From Sphingomonas koreensis (GTDB lineage: Bacteria > Pseudomonadota > Alphaproteobacteria > Sphingomonadales > Sphingomonadaceae): a DNA stretch of 60,000 nucleotides. Positions within the stretch are counted from its first letter, which is position 1. Every line of letters starts with the position of its first letter. A program made the translations under genes and the position numbers. Of this stretch, positions 9,912 through 18,839 are shown one piece after another. The notes beneath the pieces are model-generated. The model saw nothing but the letters and a program-made list of their open reading frames with translations. It was not told the DNA's origin and ran no database searches. Location of the stretch: positions 1-60,000 of the forward strand of contig RCZF01000002.1 of assembly GCA_006438735.1 (NCBI GenBank). The letters are read 5' to 3'.

Positions 9912-12119
9912 ATGGCCGATTTCAAGATGGATGCCGATCACCCCGGCGTGCGCGCCGCGCGCGGCGTGCAGGGCGTGCTCGGCAAGGGCATCGACCGGAT
10001 CGACGGCATCGCCAAGGTCACCGGCATCGCGCGCTATGGCTATGAGCATCAGGTCGAGGGCGAAATTGCCTACGGTTTCCTGATCACCGCGCCCGCCGCC
10101 AAGGGGAAGGTCTCGAGAATCGATACCGACGCCGCACGCGCGCTGCCCGGCGTCATCGACATCATCGTCGACGACGATCGCATCGCCCGGCAAGCCGCCG
10201 GCTTTGTTCCCGCGCACGCCGGCAACGAAGCGGTCGATCACTGGGATCAGGTGCTCGGCGTCGCGGTCGCCGAAAGCTTCGAGGCGGCGCGCGATGCGGC
10301 GCGGCAGGTGCGCGTCACGATCGAGATCGAGCCGGGCAAGTTCGACACGCTGGCGCACCAGGATGAGGCCAGCGGCCCGCCGAAGGATTCACGGCTGCAG
10401 GATATGGCCAAGGGCGATATCGACGCGGCGATGGCCGCAGCCGCGGTGACGATCGACCAGGTCTATACGACGCCGCACCAGGTCCATGCCGCAATGGAAC
10501 CGCATGCCTCGGTCGCCTCGTGGAACGACGGCAAGCTGACGCTGCATTCGAGCCTGCAAATCCTCGGCGCGGCCAAGCAGATCCTCGCCAAGGCGGTCGG
10601 TATCGAGGCCGATCAGGTGCGCATCTATTCGCCCTATATCGGCGGCGGGTTTGGCGGAAAGCTGCTCGGCCCCGAAGCGGTGGCGGCGGCGATCGCGGCG
10701 CAGAAGCTCGGCCGCCCGGTCAAGATCGCGATGGCGCGCCAACAGCTGTTCCACAATATCTACCGGCGCACCGATACGCATCAGCGCATCCGGCTTGCCG
10801 CCGATGAGGGCGGCAAGCTCACCGCGATCGGGCATGACAGCATCGTCAGCCAGGGGCCGGACGGCGGCTTCATGGAGCCGGTCGCGCTCGGCTCGATCTC
10901 GATGTATGCGGCCGCCGTGCGGCAGTTCACGCACAAGGTGGTAACGCTCGATCTCGTCCAGGCCGGCGCGGTGCGCGCGCCGGGCGAGGCGGTCGGCATG
11001 CTCGCGCTCGAAAGCGCTATCGACGAGATGGCCGAGCAACTCGGGCTCGATCCGATCGCGTTCCGCAAATTGAACGAACCCGAGGTCGATCCGATGAGCG
11101 GCAAGCCGTTCTCGACGCGCGGGCTGGTGGCGTGCCTCGACGAAGGCGCGGCGATGTTCGGCTGGGACCGGCGGCCGGCGACGCCGGGCGGCTGGACCGA
11201 CGGCGAATGGCTGATCGGCATGGGCGTCGCCGCCGCGGTGCGGATCAACCTGCTGGTCGATAGCGAAGCGCGGGTGCGGCTCTCGCCCGACGGCCGCGCG
11301 ACGATCGAAACCGACATGACCGATATCGGCACCGGCACGTATACGATCCTGGCGCAGATCGCCGGCGAGGCGCTGGGCCTGCCGATCGACGGTATCGACG
11401 TGAAGCTGGGCGACACCGATTACCCGACTGCTTCGGGATCGGGCGGGTCGTTCGGCGCGGCGAGCGCGGGATCGTCGGTCGCGTTGGCGTGCGAGGATTT
11501 GGTTGCGGAACTCGCCAAGCGGATGGACGCCAAGCCGGACGACATGACGCTCAAGGACGGCCACGCCATCGCCGGCAACCGCCGCGTGCCGATCGGCGAG
11601 CTGATCGGCGACACCGCGATCGAGGCGGCCGGCAAGATTTCGCAAGGCAAGAACGACGAGACCTACAGCCAGGCCGCGCACGGCGCGCAATTCGCCGAGG
11701 TCGCGGTCAACGCGGTGAGCGGCGAAGTGCGCGTGCGGCGGATGCTCGGCGTGTTCGAGGCGGGCCGCATCCTCAACGCCAAGACCGCGCGCAGCCAGGC
11801 GATTGGCGGGATGATCTGGGGGATCGGCTATGCGCTGCACGAGGACGCCGTGCTCGACACGCGGACCGGCCAGTTCGTCAATCACGACCTCGGCGAATAT
11901 CATATCCCGACCAATGCCGACGTGCCGCATCTCGACGTCCATTTCGTCGAGCTGCCCGATGAGCACGCCAATCCGATCGGCGTCAAGGGCTTGGGCGAGC
12001 TGTCGATTTCCGGCGCGGGCGCGGTGGTAACCAACGCGATCTACAATGCCTGCGGCGTGCGGGTGCGGGCGTTTCCGATGACGGTCGATAAGATTCTGGC
12101 GGGGCTGCCGCCGGTATGA
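9912..12119 (+). CDS. Aldehyde oxidoreductase molybdopterin subunit, second copy
   Basis: A 735-residue paralogue of the preceding subunit with the same motif order: [32 protein letters not shown] and KGLGELS with Glu696 in the catalytic position. Both copies keep the catalytic Glu and the cofactor loops, so neither looks dead. The N-terminal extension differs from the first copy (it is shorter and lacks the [11 protein letters not shown] segment), which points to divergence in substrate range. It could share the single FeS and FAD subunits with the first copy; that is inference. Confidence 0.92.
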   Translation: MADFKMDADHPGVRAARGVQGVLGKGIDRIDGIAKVTGIARYGYEHQVEGEIAYGFLITAPAAKGKVSRIDTDAARALPGVIDIIVDDDRIARQAAGFVPAHAGNEAVDHWDQVLGVAVAESFEAARDAARQVRVTIEIEPGKFDTLAHQDEASGPPKDSRLQDMAKGDIDAAMAAAAVTIDQVYTTPHQVHAAMEPHASVASWNDGKLTLHSSLQILGAAKQILAKAVGIEADQVRIYSPYIGGGFGGKLLGPEAVAAAIAAQKLGRPVKIAMARQQLFHNIYRRTDTHQRIRLAADEGGKLTAIGHDSIVSQGPDGGFMEPVALGSISMYAAAVRQFTHKVVTLDLVQAGAVRAPGEAVGMLALESAIDEMAEQLGLDPIAFRKLNEPEVDPMSGKPFSTRGLVACLDEGAAMFGWDRRPATPGGWTDGEWLIGMGVAAAVRINLLVDSEARVRLSPDGRATIETDMTDIGTGTYTILAQIAGEALGLPIDGIDVKLGDTDYPTASGSGGSFGAASAGSSVALACEDLVAELAKRMDAKPDDMTLKDGHAIAGNRRVPIGELIGDTAIEAAGKISQGKNDETYSQAAHGAQFAEVAVNAVSGEVRVRRMLGVFEAGRILNAKTARSQAIGGMIWGIGYALHEDAVLDTRTGQFVNHDLGEYHIPTNADVPHLDVHFVELPDEHANPIGVKGLGELSISGAGAVVTNAIYNACGVRVRAFPMTVDKILAGLPPV

Positions 12120-12131
12120 CGGGGGTGCTGC

Positions 12132-13052
12132 ATGGCCGATAACGATACCGTCCTCGCCGCCGCGCGAAGCTGGCAGGGCGCGCCCATGGCGTTGGCGACG
12201 GTCGTTTCCACCTGGGGATCGGCGCCGCGGCCGCGCGGAAGCCACATGATCGTCCACCAGGACGGGCGGTTCGAGGGCTCGGTCTCGGGCGGGTGTGTCG
12301 AAAGCGACATTTTGGCGACGGCGGCGGAGGTGATCGCCGGCGCCCCCTTCGTGGTGAAGGATTACGGCGTCGCCGACGACGCAGCATGGGAAGTCGGCTT
12401 GCCGTGCGGCGGGCAGATTTCGGTGATGGTCCAGAAAATCGGTGCAGACGGGTTCGATCCCGAATTGTTCGATCGGATCTTCGAGGCGCGCGAAGCCGGC
12501 GATGCGCTGACCGTCACGACCGATCTGGACACCGGCCAATCGAGCCTGCGGCCGATCGAGGGCGCCGCGTTCGTCAATCGCTACGATCCGCCGCGACGGC
12601 TGCTGATCGTCGGCGCTGTCCAGATTGCCCAGGCGCTGGCCGGGCTGGCGCGCGAACTGGGCATCGCCACCGTGGTGATCGATCCGCGCGCGCGCTTCCT
12701 GACCGAGGAGCGCTTTCCCGGCGTGACGCTCGACGATCGCTGGCCCGATGAAGCAGTCGCCGCCTATACGCCTGGTCCATCCACCGCGGTGGTGACGCTG
12801 AGCCACGACATCAAGATCGACGATCCCGCGCTGATCGCGGCGCTGTCGCGGCCGACCGGCTATATCGGCGCGCTCGGCTCGCGCCGCAGCCACGCCGCGC
12901 GGCGCGAGCGGCTGGCCGCGGCCGGCGTTTCGGCCGCCGATCTCGATCGTGTCCAGGGCCCGGTCGGCATCGACATCGGCGCGATCGGGCCGGCCGAAAT
13001 CGCGCTGTCGATCGCCGCGGCGATGGTAGGCGCCTTTCATGATAGAGGCTGA
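12132..13052 (+). CDS. XdhC family molybdenum cofactor insertion protein (PaoD-like)
   Basis: A 306-residue XdhC/CoxI-type protein. Family members bind the molybdenum cofactor, promote its sulfuration and insert it into the apo-oxidoreductase. The N-terminal domain has PRPRGSHMIV followed by GSVSGGCVESDI. The C-terminal Rossmann domain starts at RLLIVGAVQIAQ and includes YIGALGSRRSHAAR. Position directly after the two catalytic subunits supports a dedicated chaperone role. Its end overlaps the next gene by 14 bases. Confidence 0.92.
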   Translation: MADNDTVLAAARSWQGAPMALATVVSTWGSAPRPRGSHMIVHQDGRFEGSVSGGCVESDILATAAEVIAGAPFVVKDYGVADDAAWEVGLPCGGQISVMVQKIGADGFDPELFDRIFEAREAGDALTVTTDLDTGQSSLRPIEGAAFVNRYDPPRRLLIVGAVQIAQALAGLARELGIATVVIDPRARFLTEERFPGVTLDDRWPDEAVAAYTPGPSTAVVTLSHDIKIDDPALIAALSRPTGYIGALGSRRSHAARRERLAAAGVSAADLDRVQGPVGIDIGAIGPAEIALSIAAAMVGAFHDRG

Positions 13053-13614
13053 AGAGACCGTCCTGATCCTGCTCGCCGCCGGTCGATCGGCGCGGTTCGG
13101 CGATCAGGACAAGCTCGAGCAACCCTATCTCGGCCACCCGCTCGCCTTTCATGTCGTCACCGCACTCGAAGCAGTGCCGTTCCAACAGCGAATCGCGGTG
13201 ATTTCAGGGACCGAACTCGATTTCGCGGCGCGCGGCTTCGAGGTGGTGCGGAACGACGATCCGAGCGAAGGACAGTCGCGGTCAGTGAAGCTCGGCGTTG
13301 CGGCGGCGCAGGCGCATGATCCCAAGGCGGTGCTGATCGCGCTCGCCGATATGCCGCGGGTGACGGCGGCGCACGTCTATCGGCTGCTGGATTACGCCGA
13401 CGGCGAGGACACGATTTTGGCGTCGAGCGACGGCGAGCGGCCACGGCCGCCGGCGCTGTTCGGCAAAAACCATTTCGACTGGCTGTTGAGCCTGACCGGC
13501 GATGCCGGCGCGCGCGAGATGATCGCCAAGGCGCACCATGTGATCACGGTGGCCAATGAGCTGATCGACGTGGACACGCCGGAGGACCTGGCGCGGTTAC
13601 GCGCGTTGGTGTGA
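13039..13614 (+). CDS. Molybdenum cofactor cytidylyltransferase (MocA-like NTP transferase)
   Basis: A 191-residue MobA/MocA-type nucleotidyltransferase. The NTP-binding loop ILLAAGRSARFGDQDK, the DDPSEGQSRSVKLG segment and the metal-binding LIALADMPRV are visible. PaoABC-type enzymes use the cytosine dinucleotide form of the cofactor, so CTP is the likely substrate (MocA) rather than GTP (MobA); this rests on context. It is the last gene of the molybdoenzyme operon. Confidence 0.88.
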   Translation: MIEAEETVLILLAAGRSARFGDQDKLEQPYLGHPLAFHVVTALEAVPFQQRIAVISGTELDFAARGFEVVRNDDPSEGQSRSVKLGVAAAQAHDPKAVLIALADMPRVTAAHVYRLLDYADGEDTILASSDGERPRPPALFGKNHFDWLLSLTGDAGAREMIAKAHHVITVANELIDVDTPEDLARLRALV

Positions 13615-13632
13615 AATAAGCGCCGACCGTAT

Positions 13633-13715
13633 TCGTCGTTGCGAGCGTAGCGACGCAATCCAGAATAGCACGGGCGCCGTGGATTGCTTCGTCGCTACGC
13701 TTCTCGCAATCACGA
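13633..13715. repeat. Dispersed palindromic repeat, family E (TTGCGAGCGTAGCGA type)
   Basis: An imperfect inverted repeat between the convergent mocA-like and ABC permease genes. The left arm reads CGTTGCGAGCGTAGCGACGC and the right arm GCGTCGCTACGCTTCTCGCA-like sequence appears inverted (TCGTCGCTACGCTTCTCGCA). It might act as a bidirectional transcription barrier, but there is no T run. Confidence 0.75.
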
Positions 13716-13724
13716 GGAAACGAC

Positions 13725-14933
13725 CTATTCGTGGCGGAGCGCGTCGATCGGGTTGAGCGCGGCGGCACGGCGGGCGGGGAAATAGCCGAACACGACGCCG
13801 ATCACCGCCGAGATGCCGAAGGCGATGAAGTTGATCCCGGGATAGAACATCCAATCGACCTTCATGACCGGCGCCAGCGCGGCGATCGCGATCTGCGCGA
13901 TGACGAGGCCGATCAGCCCGCCAAGGCACGACAAGGCGACCGCCTCGACGAGGAATTGCAGCAGCACCTCGCGCGCGACCGCGCCGATCGCCAGGCGAAT
14001 GCCGATCTCGCGCGTCCGCTCGGTGACCGACACCAGCATGATGTTCATGATGCCGATGCCGCCGACGACGAGGCTGATCCCGGCGACCGCGGTGACGATG
14101 CCGGTGAGCAGCGTCGTCGTGCCGGTCAGCGTGTCGGAAATCTGTTTGGTGTCGAAGATGTTGAAATCATTGTCCTGGCCCGGCTGGATCTTGCGGCGCT
14201 CGCGCAGCAGGCTGGTGAGCGACGCCTGGACCTGCGCGCTGTCATAAGCGGCGTCGATGCCGACCAGCATCAGCTTGACGTCGGCCGAGCCGACGAAGCG
14301 GCGCTGCACGGCCTTGATCGGCATGATGATGACATCGTCCTGATCGCCGCCGAAGCCGGCCTGGCCCTTGACGGTGAGCAGCCCGATCACATCGCACGAC
14401 ACGTCGCCGGCGCGGAAGCGCTTGCCGATCGGATCGACGCCCTTGAACAGATTGGTGTTGACCGTGCCGCCGATGATGCAGACCGCCTTGCCGGCATCTT
14501 CCTCGGCTGCGGTGAACACACGGCCTTCCTCGAGCGGCCAGGGCTGGACCTGGAAATAATCGTCGGTGGTGCCATTGATCGTCGTCGACCAATTGGCGCC
14601 GTTGTAGATCGCGGTGACGCTGGCCTGCGCTTGCGGAGCGACCGCGGTGACGCCGACGACCTGCTTCTGGACCGCGGTAATGTCTTCGGGCTTGAAATCG
14701 GGCGGTCGCGGGCCGCCGCCGCCGCGGCCGAAGCCCTGGCCGGGGCGGACCTGGAGGATGTTGGTGCCGAGGCTGGCGATCGATTTCTGCACCGCCGCGG
14801 TGGTGGCGTTGCCCAGCGTCACCATCGTCACCACCGCGGCGACGCCGATGACGATGCCGAGGATCGTCAGGAACGAGCGCAGGATATGCCGCCGGATCGA
14901 GCGCAGCGCGAGGACGAGCGTGGTGCCGAGCAT
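13725..14933 (-). CDS. ABC transporter permease (MacB-type, FtsX domain)
   Basis: A 402-residue membrane protein with the MacB layout: one N-terminal transmembrane helix (LRSFLTILGIVIGVAAVV), a large periplasmic domain of about 220 residues, and three C-terminal helices forming the FtsX domain (GIGIMNIMLVSVTERTREIGIRLA is the coupling signature). Unlike MacB it lacks a fused ATPase; the nucleotide-binding domain is encoded separately upstream. The periplasmic domain carries a Gly/Pro-rich insert (FGRGGGGPRPPD). It is the last gene of the exporter operon. Confidence 0.93.
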   Translation of the reverse strand: MLGTTLVLALRSIRRHILRSFLTILGIVIGVAAVVTMVTLGNATTAAVQKSIASLGTNILQVRPGQGFGRGGGGPRPPDFKPEDITAVQKQVVGVTAVAPQAQASVTAIYNGANWSTTINGTTDDYFQVQPWPLEEGRVFTAAEEDAGKAVCIIGGTVNTNLFKGVDPIGKRFRAGDVSCDVIGLLTVKGQAGFGGDQDDVIIMPIKAVQRRFVGSADVKLMLVGIDAAYDSAQVQASLTSLLRERRKIQPGQDNDFNIFDTKQISDTLTGTTTLLTGIVTAVAGISLVVGGIGIMNIMLVSVTERTREIGIRLAIGAVAREVLLQFLVEAVALSCLGGLIGLVIAQIAIAALAPVMKVDWMFYPGINFIAFGISAVIGVVFGYFPARRAAALNPIDALRHE

Positions 14934-14967
14934 TCAGGCGATCCCTCGCGGACGGCGCGCGGCAATC

Positions 14968-15074
14968 GTCACCCCGGACCTGTTCCGGGGTCCACGGCGC
15001 CGCGAGCGCAGCGTTTCCAGCCTCTTGCCACCGCGATTGCCGCTTGGTGGACCCCGGAACAAGTCCGGGGTGAC
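14968..15074. repeat. Dispersed palindromic repeat, family B (GGACCTGTTCCGGGGTCCA type)
   Basis: About 107 bp between the ABC ATPase and permease genes of the same operon. It starts GTCACCCCGGACCTGTTCCG and ends with the inverse arm CGGAACAAGTCCGGGGTGAC; the two arms are nearly perfect inverted repeats. It therefore lies in the transcribed exporter operon. The related copy at 22384 is inside bioB. Confidence 0.88.
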
Positions 15075-15097
15075 GTAAAAATGAAAACGGGCCGCCG

Positions 15098-15829
15098 TCA
15101 CGACAGCTTCTCCCCGGGCTTGTGCGTGCGGTCGACGTTTTCGACCAGGCCGTCCTTGAAGTTGACGATGGTGCGGGCGAACGCTGCCATGTCGCCTTCG
15201 TGCGTCACCATCAAAACGGTGATGCCGCTTTCCTGGTTGAGCTCGGTGAGCAATTCCATGATCTCGATCGAGCGTTCCGAATCGAGATTGCCGGTCGGCT
15301 CGTCGGCGAGCAGCACATCGGGATGGGTGACGATCGCGCGGGCGATCGCGACACGCTGTTGCTGGCCGCCGGAGAGCTCGGCGGGCGTGTGATCCCACCA
15401 ATCCTTGAGCCCGACCTTGTCGAGCGCGCCCATCGCCATCTCGCGCCGCTCGGCGCGCTGCTCGCCGCGATAGAGGAGCGGCAGTTCGACATTTTCGAGC
15501 GCGCTGGTGCGCGACAACAGGTTGAAGCCCTGGAACACGAAGCCGAGATAGCGCCGCCGGAGCATCGCGCGCTGATCGCGATCGAGCAGCTCGATATGAT
15601 GGCCGCGGAACAGATATTGTCCGGCGCTCGGCACGTCGAGACAGCCGAGGATGTTCATCGTCGTCGACTTGCCCGATCCCGACGCGCCCATCACCGCAAC
15701 GAAATCGCCCTTCTCGATATCGAGATCGACGCCCTTCAACGCCTGAAATTCGGTCACCCCGGTGCCGTAGACCTTGGTGACGCCGCGCAGGCTGATCAGC
15801 GGATCGGCAGTGGCCGGATTACTGGCCAC
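15098..15829 (-). CDS. ABC transporter ATP-binding protein (MacB-type NBD)
   Basis: The ATPase of the exporter, about 243 residues from GTG 15829. Walker A is GASGSGKST, the Q-loop is in FVFQGFNLL, the signature is LSGGQQQR, Walker B is VLLADEPTGNLDS and the switch His is in VTHEGD. This is the LolD/MacB class. An in-frame GTG at 15880 would add 17 Ala/Arg-rich residues that simply mirror the Gly-rich 3' end of the overlapping upstream gene, so the GTG at 15829, with an 11-bp overlap, is preferred. Confidence 0.93.
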   Translation of the reverse strand: MASNPATADPLISLRGVTKVYGTGVTEFQALKGVDLDIEKGDFVAVMGASGSGKSTTMNILGCLDVPSAGQYLFRGHHIELLDRDQRAMLRRRYLGFVFQGFNLLSRTSALENVELPLLYRGEQRAERREMAMGALDKVGLKDWWDHTPAELSGGQQQRVAIARAIVTHPDVLLADEPTGNLDSERSIEIMELLTELNQESGITVLMVTHEGDMAAFARTIVNFKDGLVENVDRTHKPGEKLS

Positions 15830-17252
15830 GCCGCCCGCCGCCCGCGCTGCGATTGCCGCCGGCCGCGCCCGCCGCGGCACCCTTGCCGCCCGAAACGCCC
15901 TCCTTGCCGGACAATTGCCCGGTGATCACCTTCATGCCCGGCTTCAGATCGCCGCCGGTGATCGCCGTCAGCGTGCCGTTGCTCGCGCCGGTGGTGACCT
16001 TGACCGGCTTGGGTTTGCCCGTTTCGTCGAGCACATAGACGGTCTGCTGGCTGCCGTTGACGATCGCGGTGGCGTCGGCGCCGCTTGCCGCGCCGCCCCC
16101 GCGCCGCCCGCGCCGCGGCACCAGCGCGCCGGTGATGCCGCCGCTGCCCGAGGCCGCCGGCGCATCGGACGTGTCTTCGGGGACGAAGCGCAGCGCGGCG
16201 TTGGGCACCAGCAGCACATTATCCTGCTGCATCGTCACGATGTCCGCGGTCGCGGTCATCCCCGGGCGCAGCTCGAGCGTCGGGTTATCGACGCTGAGAT
16301 CGGCGGCGTAAGAGACCACTTGGCCGGTCGTCGATGCGGTCGATCCGGTCGAGCTCGACGACGATGCCGTCGCGTCCTGCACGGTGAGGTTCGACCCGAC
16401 ATCGACGCGGGTGATCTGCGCCGGGAAAGTCTTGCCCGGGAATGCATCGACGGTGAAGCTGGCCTTCTGGCCGGCCTTGATCTGGCCGACATCGGCCTCG
16501 TCGACTGACACTTCGAGCTTCATCTTGGACAGATCCTGCGCGATCACGAACAGCGTCGGCGTGTTGAACGACGCCGCCACCGTCTGGCCGGGATCGACCT
16601 GCCGCGCGAGCACCACGCCGTTGACGGGCGAGCGGATGATCGCGCGGTTGCGCTGCGTCTGGTTCTGCGCGAGCGTCGCCTGCGCCGCGCCGACATTGGC
16701 CTGTGCGACCTTCAATCCGGCGACCGCGCGATCGCGATCGGCGACGGCGGTTTCCATCTCGGTCTTGGCCGGGACGCGGCCGCCCGAGAGCTTGCTGACC
16801 TCCTGATAGCGCGCCAGCGTGGCCTGCGTCTGCTCGAGCGTCGCCTGCGCTTGTGCGACCGAGGCCTGGCCGGCGGCGAGCTGCGCCTGCGCGGCGCGGA
16901 TCTGATCGTCGATCTGCTCGGGATCGATCAATGCGAGCGCCTGGCCGGCGGTAACGTGATCGTTGACGTCCACCACGACCTGCGTGACGAGGCCGGACAG
17001 TTGCGAGCCGACCGTCACCTGATTGATCGGCGCGAGCTTGCCCGTCGCCGACACCGTCGTCGTCAGCGAACCCTGCTTCGCCGCCTGCGTCGAATAGCCC
17101 GCCGCGGTGCTGCTGGTGGTGAAATGCTTGACCAGCAACAGCAGCAGCAGCACGCCGATCGCGACCACCACCCATTTGATCCAGCGCTGCCATTCGGGCG
17201 CCTGCTTGACGCCGAGAAAATCGTCGGTGTCGGTGATCGGTTGATCGGCCAT
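15819..17252 (-). CDS. Efflux RND/MacA-type periplasmic adaptor subunit
   Basis: A 477-residue membrane fusion protein that would bridge the inner-membrane ABC complex and the outer-membrane channel. It has one N-terminal membrane anchor (WVVVAIGVLLLLLLV), a biotinyl-lipoyl half (GSQLSGLVTQVVVDVNDHVTAGQ), a long Gln/Ala coiled-coil hairpin (about residues 110-200), and beta-barrel and membrane-proximal domains. Two low-complexity stretches stand out: a Ser/Thr run (TASSSSSTGSTAS) and a Gly/Arg-rich C-terminus. ATG 17252 overlaps the upstream stop as TGATG; GTG 17255 is in frame just before it. Confidence 0.92.
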   Translation of the reverse strand: MADQPITDTDDFLGVKQAPEWQRWIKWVVVAIGVLLLLLLVKHFTTSSTAAGYSTQAAKQGSLTTTVSATGKLAPINQVTVGSQLSGLVTQVVVDVNDHVTAGQALALIDPEQIDDQIRAAQAQLAAGQASVAQAQATLEQTQATLARYQEVSKLSGGRVPAKTEMETAVADRDRAVAGLKVAQANVGAAQATLAQNQTQRNRAIIRSPVNGVVLARQVDPGQTVAASFNTPTLFVIAQDLSKMKLEVSVDEADVGQIKAGQKASFTVDAFPGKTFPAQITRVDVGSNLTVQDATASSSSSTGSTASTTGQVVSYAADLSVDNPTLELRPGMTATADIVTMQQDNVLLVPNAALRFVPEDTSDAPAASGSGGITGALVPRRGRRGGGAASGADATAIVNGSQQTVYVLDETGKPKPVKVTTGASNGTLTAITGGDLKPGMKVITGQLSGKEGVSGGKGAAAGAAGGNRSAGGGRRGQ

Positions 17253-18748
17253 CACGGTTCCTGTGCGGTCTGAGAGGTGGGCACGACGGGGGCGGTGACC
17301 GGCTCGACGGGAACCGTTCCGCTATCCCAGCCGCCGCCCAGCGCGAGATAGAGCTGGACGAGCGCGGTCACCTCGTCCGATTTGGCCTGGGTCAGCCCGT
17401 TGCGCGCCGAGATCAGCGAACTTTCGGCAGTGTTGAGCGTGGTGAAATCGGTCAAGCCGGCGCGATACTGGCTGCGCGACAGGATCGCGGAGTTGTTCGA
17501 CGCGTCATAGGCGATGGCATATTGCTTCTCGCGCTCCTTCGCCGCGTTCAACGCGACGACGGCATTTTCGACGTCTTCGAGCGCGGTGAGCACGGTCGAT
17601 TTATACAGCGCGAAGGCGCCTTCGGCCGCCGCTTCGTTCGAGCGGACCTGCGCGTTCAAGCGCCCGCCGTTGAAGATCGCCTGGCTAATCCCGCCGAACA
17701 GGCTGCCGGTGACGATCTTGAACAGATCGTTGAACACATTGGCCGAGGTGCCGATGTTCCCGGTGATGTTGAGCGCCGGATAGAGCGCCGCCTTGGCGAC
17801 GCCGATCTCCGCGGTCGCCGCGGCGAGGCCGCGCTCGGCGCTGCGCACGTCGGGGCGCTGGCGCAGCGTGTCCGCCGGGATGCCGACCGCGACGTTCGCC
17901 GGGCCGACCGGGATCGGCTGTGCGGCGGCCATCTGCGTCTTGAGCGCGCCGGGCGCCTGGCCGGTCAGCACGCCGAGGCGCGATACCGCCTGATTGTAGG
18001 ATTGCTGAATGCTCGGAATCGACGCCGCCGTCTGCGCGCGCGAGGCGCGGGCGGTTTCCTGGTCGATCGACGAGACCAGCCCGGCCTGGACGCGGAAACC
18101 CGCGATCTCGAGATTGTCGTCCTGGATCGCCAGCGATCGCTGCGCATTGGCGAGCTGCGCCTGATAAAGCCGCGCGAGGATATAATTGCGCGCAACCTCG
18201 CTTTCGGTCGAGGTCAGGACGGTGGCGTAATCATAGCCATTGCCCTGATATTGCGCGCGGCTGGCCTCAACGGTGCGGCGGATCTCGCCGAAAAGGCCGA
18301 CCTGGTATGACACATCGCCGGACAGCGAGAAATTGTTGTCGCTCGAGCGCGTGATCGAGGTGACGGTGCCGTCCGGCAAGGTAATCGTGCTGGTGCCGCC
18401 GGCGAGATTGAAATTGCGCGAATAGCCCGCCGAGGCGTCGAGGCTGGGCAACAGCTCCGCGCGCGACTGGATCAGCGCCTCATGCGCCTGGCGCAGCCGC
18501 GACACCGCCTGCGCGACATCGAGATTGGTGGTGCGCGACTGTTCGACCAGTTGCGTCAGCAGCGGATCGTTGAACGCCGTCCACCACCGGGTGAAATCGC
18601 CGCGCGGATCGGCCTGATCGGCGGCCACCGAATAGCCCTCGGGCACGCCGAGCTGGCCCGGGGTAGCGGGCTTGTAGTTCGGGCCGACGGTGCACGCGGC
18701 AAGCGGCAGCGCCGAGGCGAACAGGATCGAGTATCGCGACCGTATCAT
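17252..18748 (-). CDS. Efflux transporter outer membrane subunit (NodT/TolC family lipoprotein)
   Basis: A 498-residue outer-membrane factor. The signal peptide ends in a lipobox (PLAAC, Cys19) followed by TVGPNYKPA, the usual start of NodT/OprM-type channels. The two OEP repeats of coiled-coil sequence are visible, including the PDVRSAERGLAAATAEIGVAKAALYP-type motif that is diagnostic of the family. It is the first gene of the four-gene export operon (OMF, adaptor, ATPase, permease). Confidence 0.94.
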   Translation of the reverse strand: MIRSRYSILFASALPLAACTVGPNYKPATPGQLGVPEGYSVAADQADPRGDFTRWWTAFNDPLLTQLVEQSRTTNLDVAQAVSRLRQAHEALIQSRAELLPSLDASAGYSRNFNLAGGTSTITLPDGTVTSITRSSDNNFSLSGDVSYQVGLFGEIRRTVEASRAQYQGNGYDYATVLTSTESEVARNYILARLYQAQLANAQRSLAIQDDNLEIAGFRVQAGLVSSIDQETARASRAQTAASIPSIQQSYNQAVSRLGVLTGQAPGALKTQMAAAQPIPVGPANVAVGIPADTLRQRPDVRSAERGLAAATAEIGVAKAALYPALNITGNIGTSANVFNDLFKIVTGSLFGGISQAIFNGGRLNAQVRSNEAAAEGAFALYKSTVLTALEDVENAVVALNAAKEREKQYAIAYDASNNSAILSRSQYRAGLTDFTTLNTAESSLISARNGLTQAKSDEVTALVQLYLALGGGWDSGTVPVEPVTAPVVPTSQTAQEP

Positions 18749-18839
18749 TGGCCCTCACATGGCTTGGGCGGTCGCGCGCGTCCACCGAAATAGTGTCGCA
18801 ATTTGTAACCCAATTCGGCCGATTCGGCGGCACCGGGAA

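Noticed and set aside
10389..13040. Very long open frame on the minus strand opposite the molybdopterin subunit and XdhC genes (883 codons)
   Set aside because: It is the antisense shadow of GC-rich genes with strong third-position bias. It has no domain and is an Arg/Asp/His/Ala-rich composition typical of such shadows.
13633..13715. Family E palindrome as a rho-independent terminator
   Set aside because: It can fold but is not followed by a T run on either strand, and it resembles a dispersed repeat.
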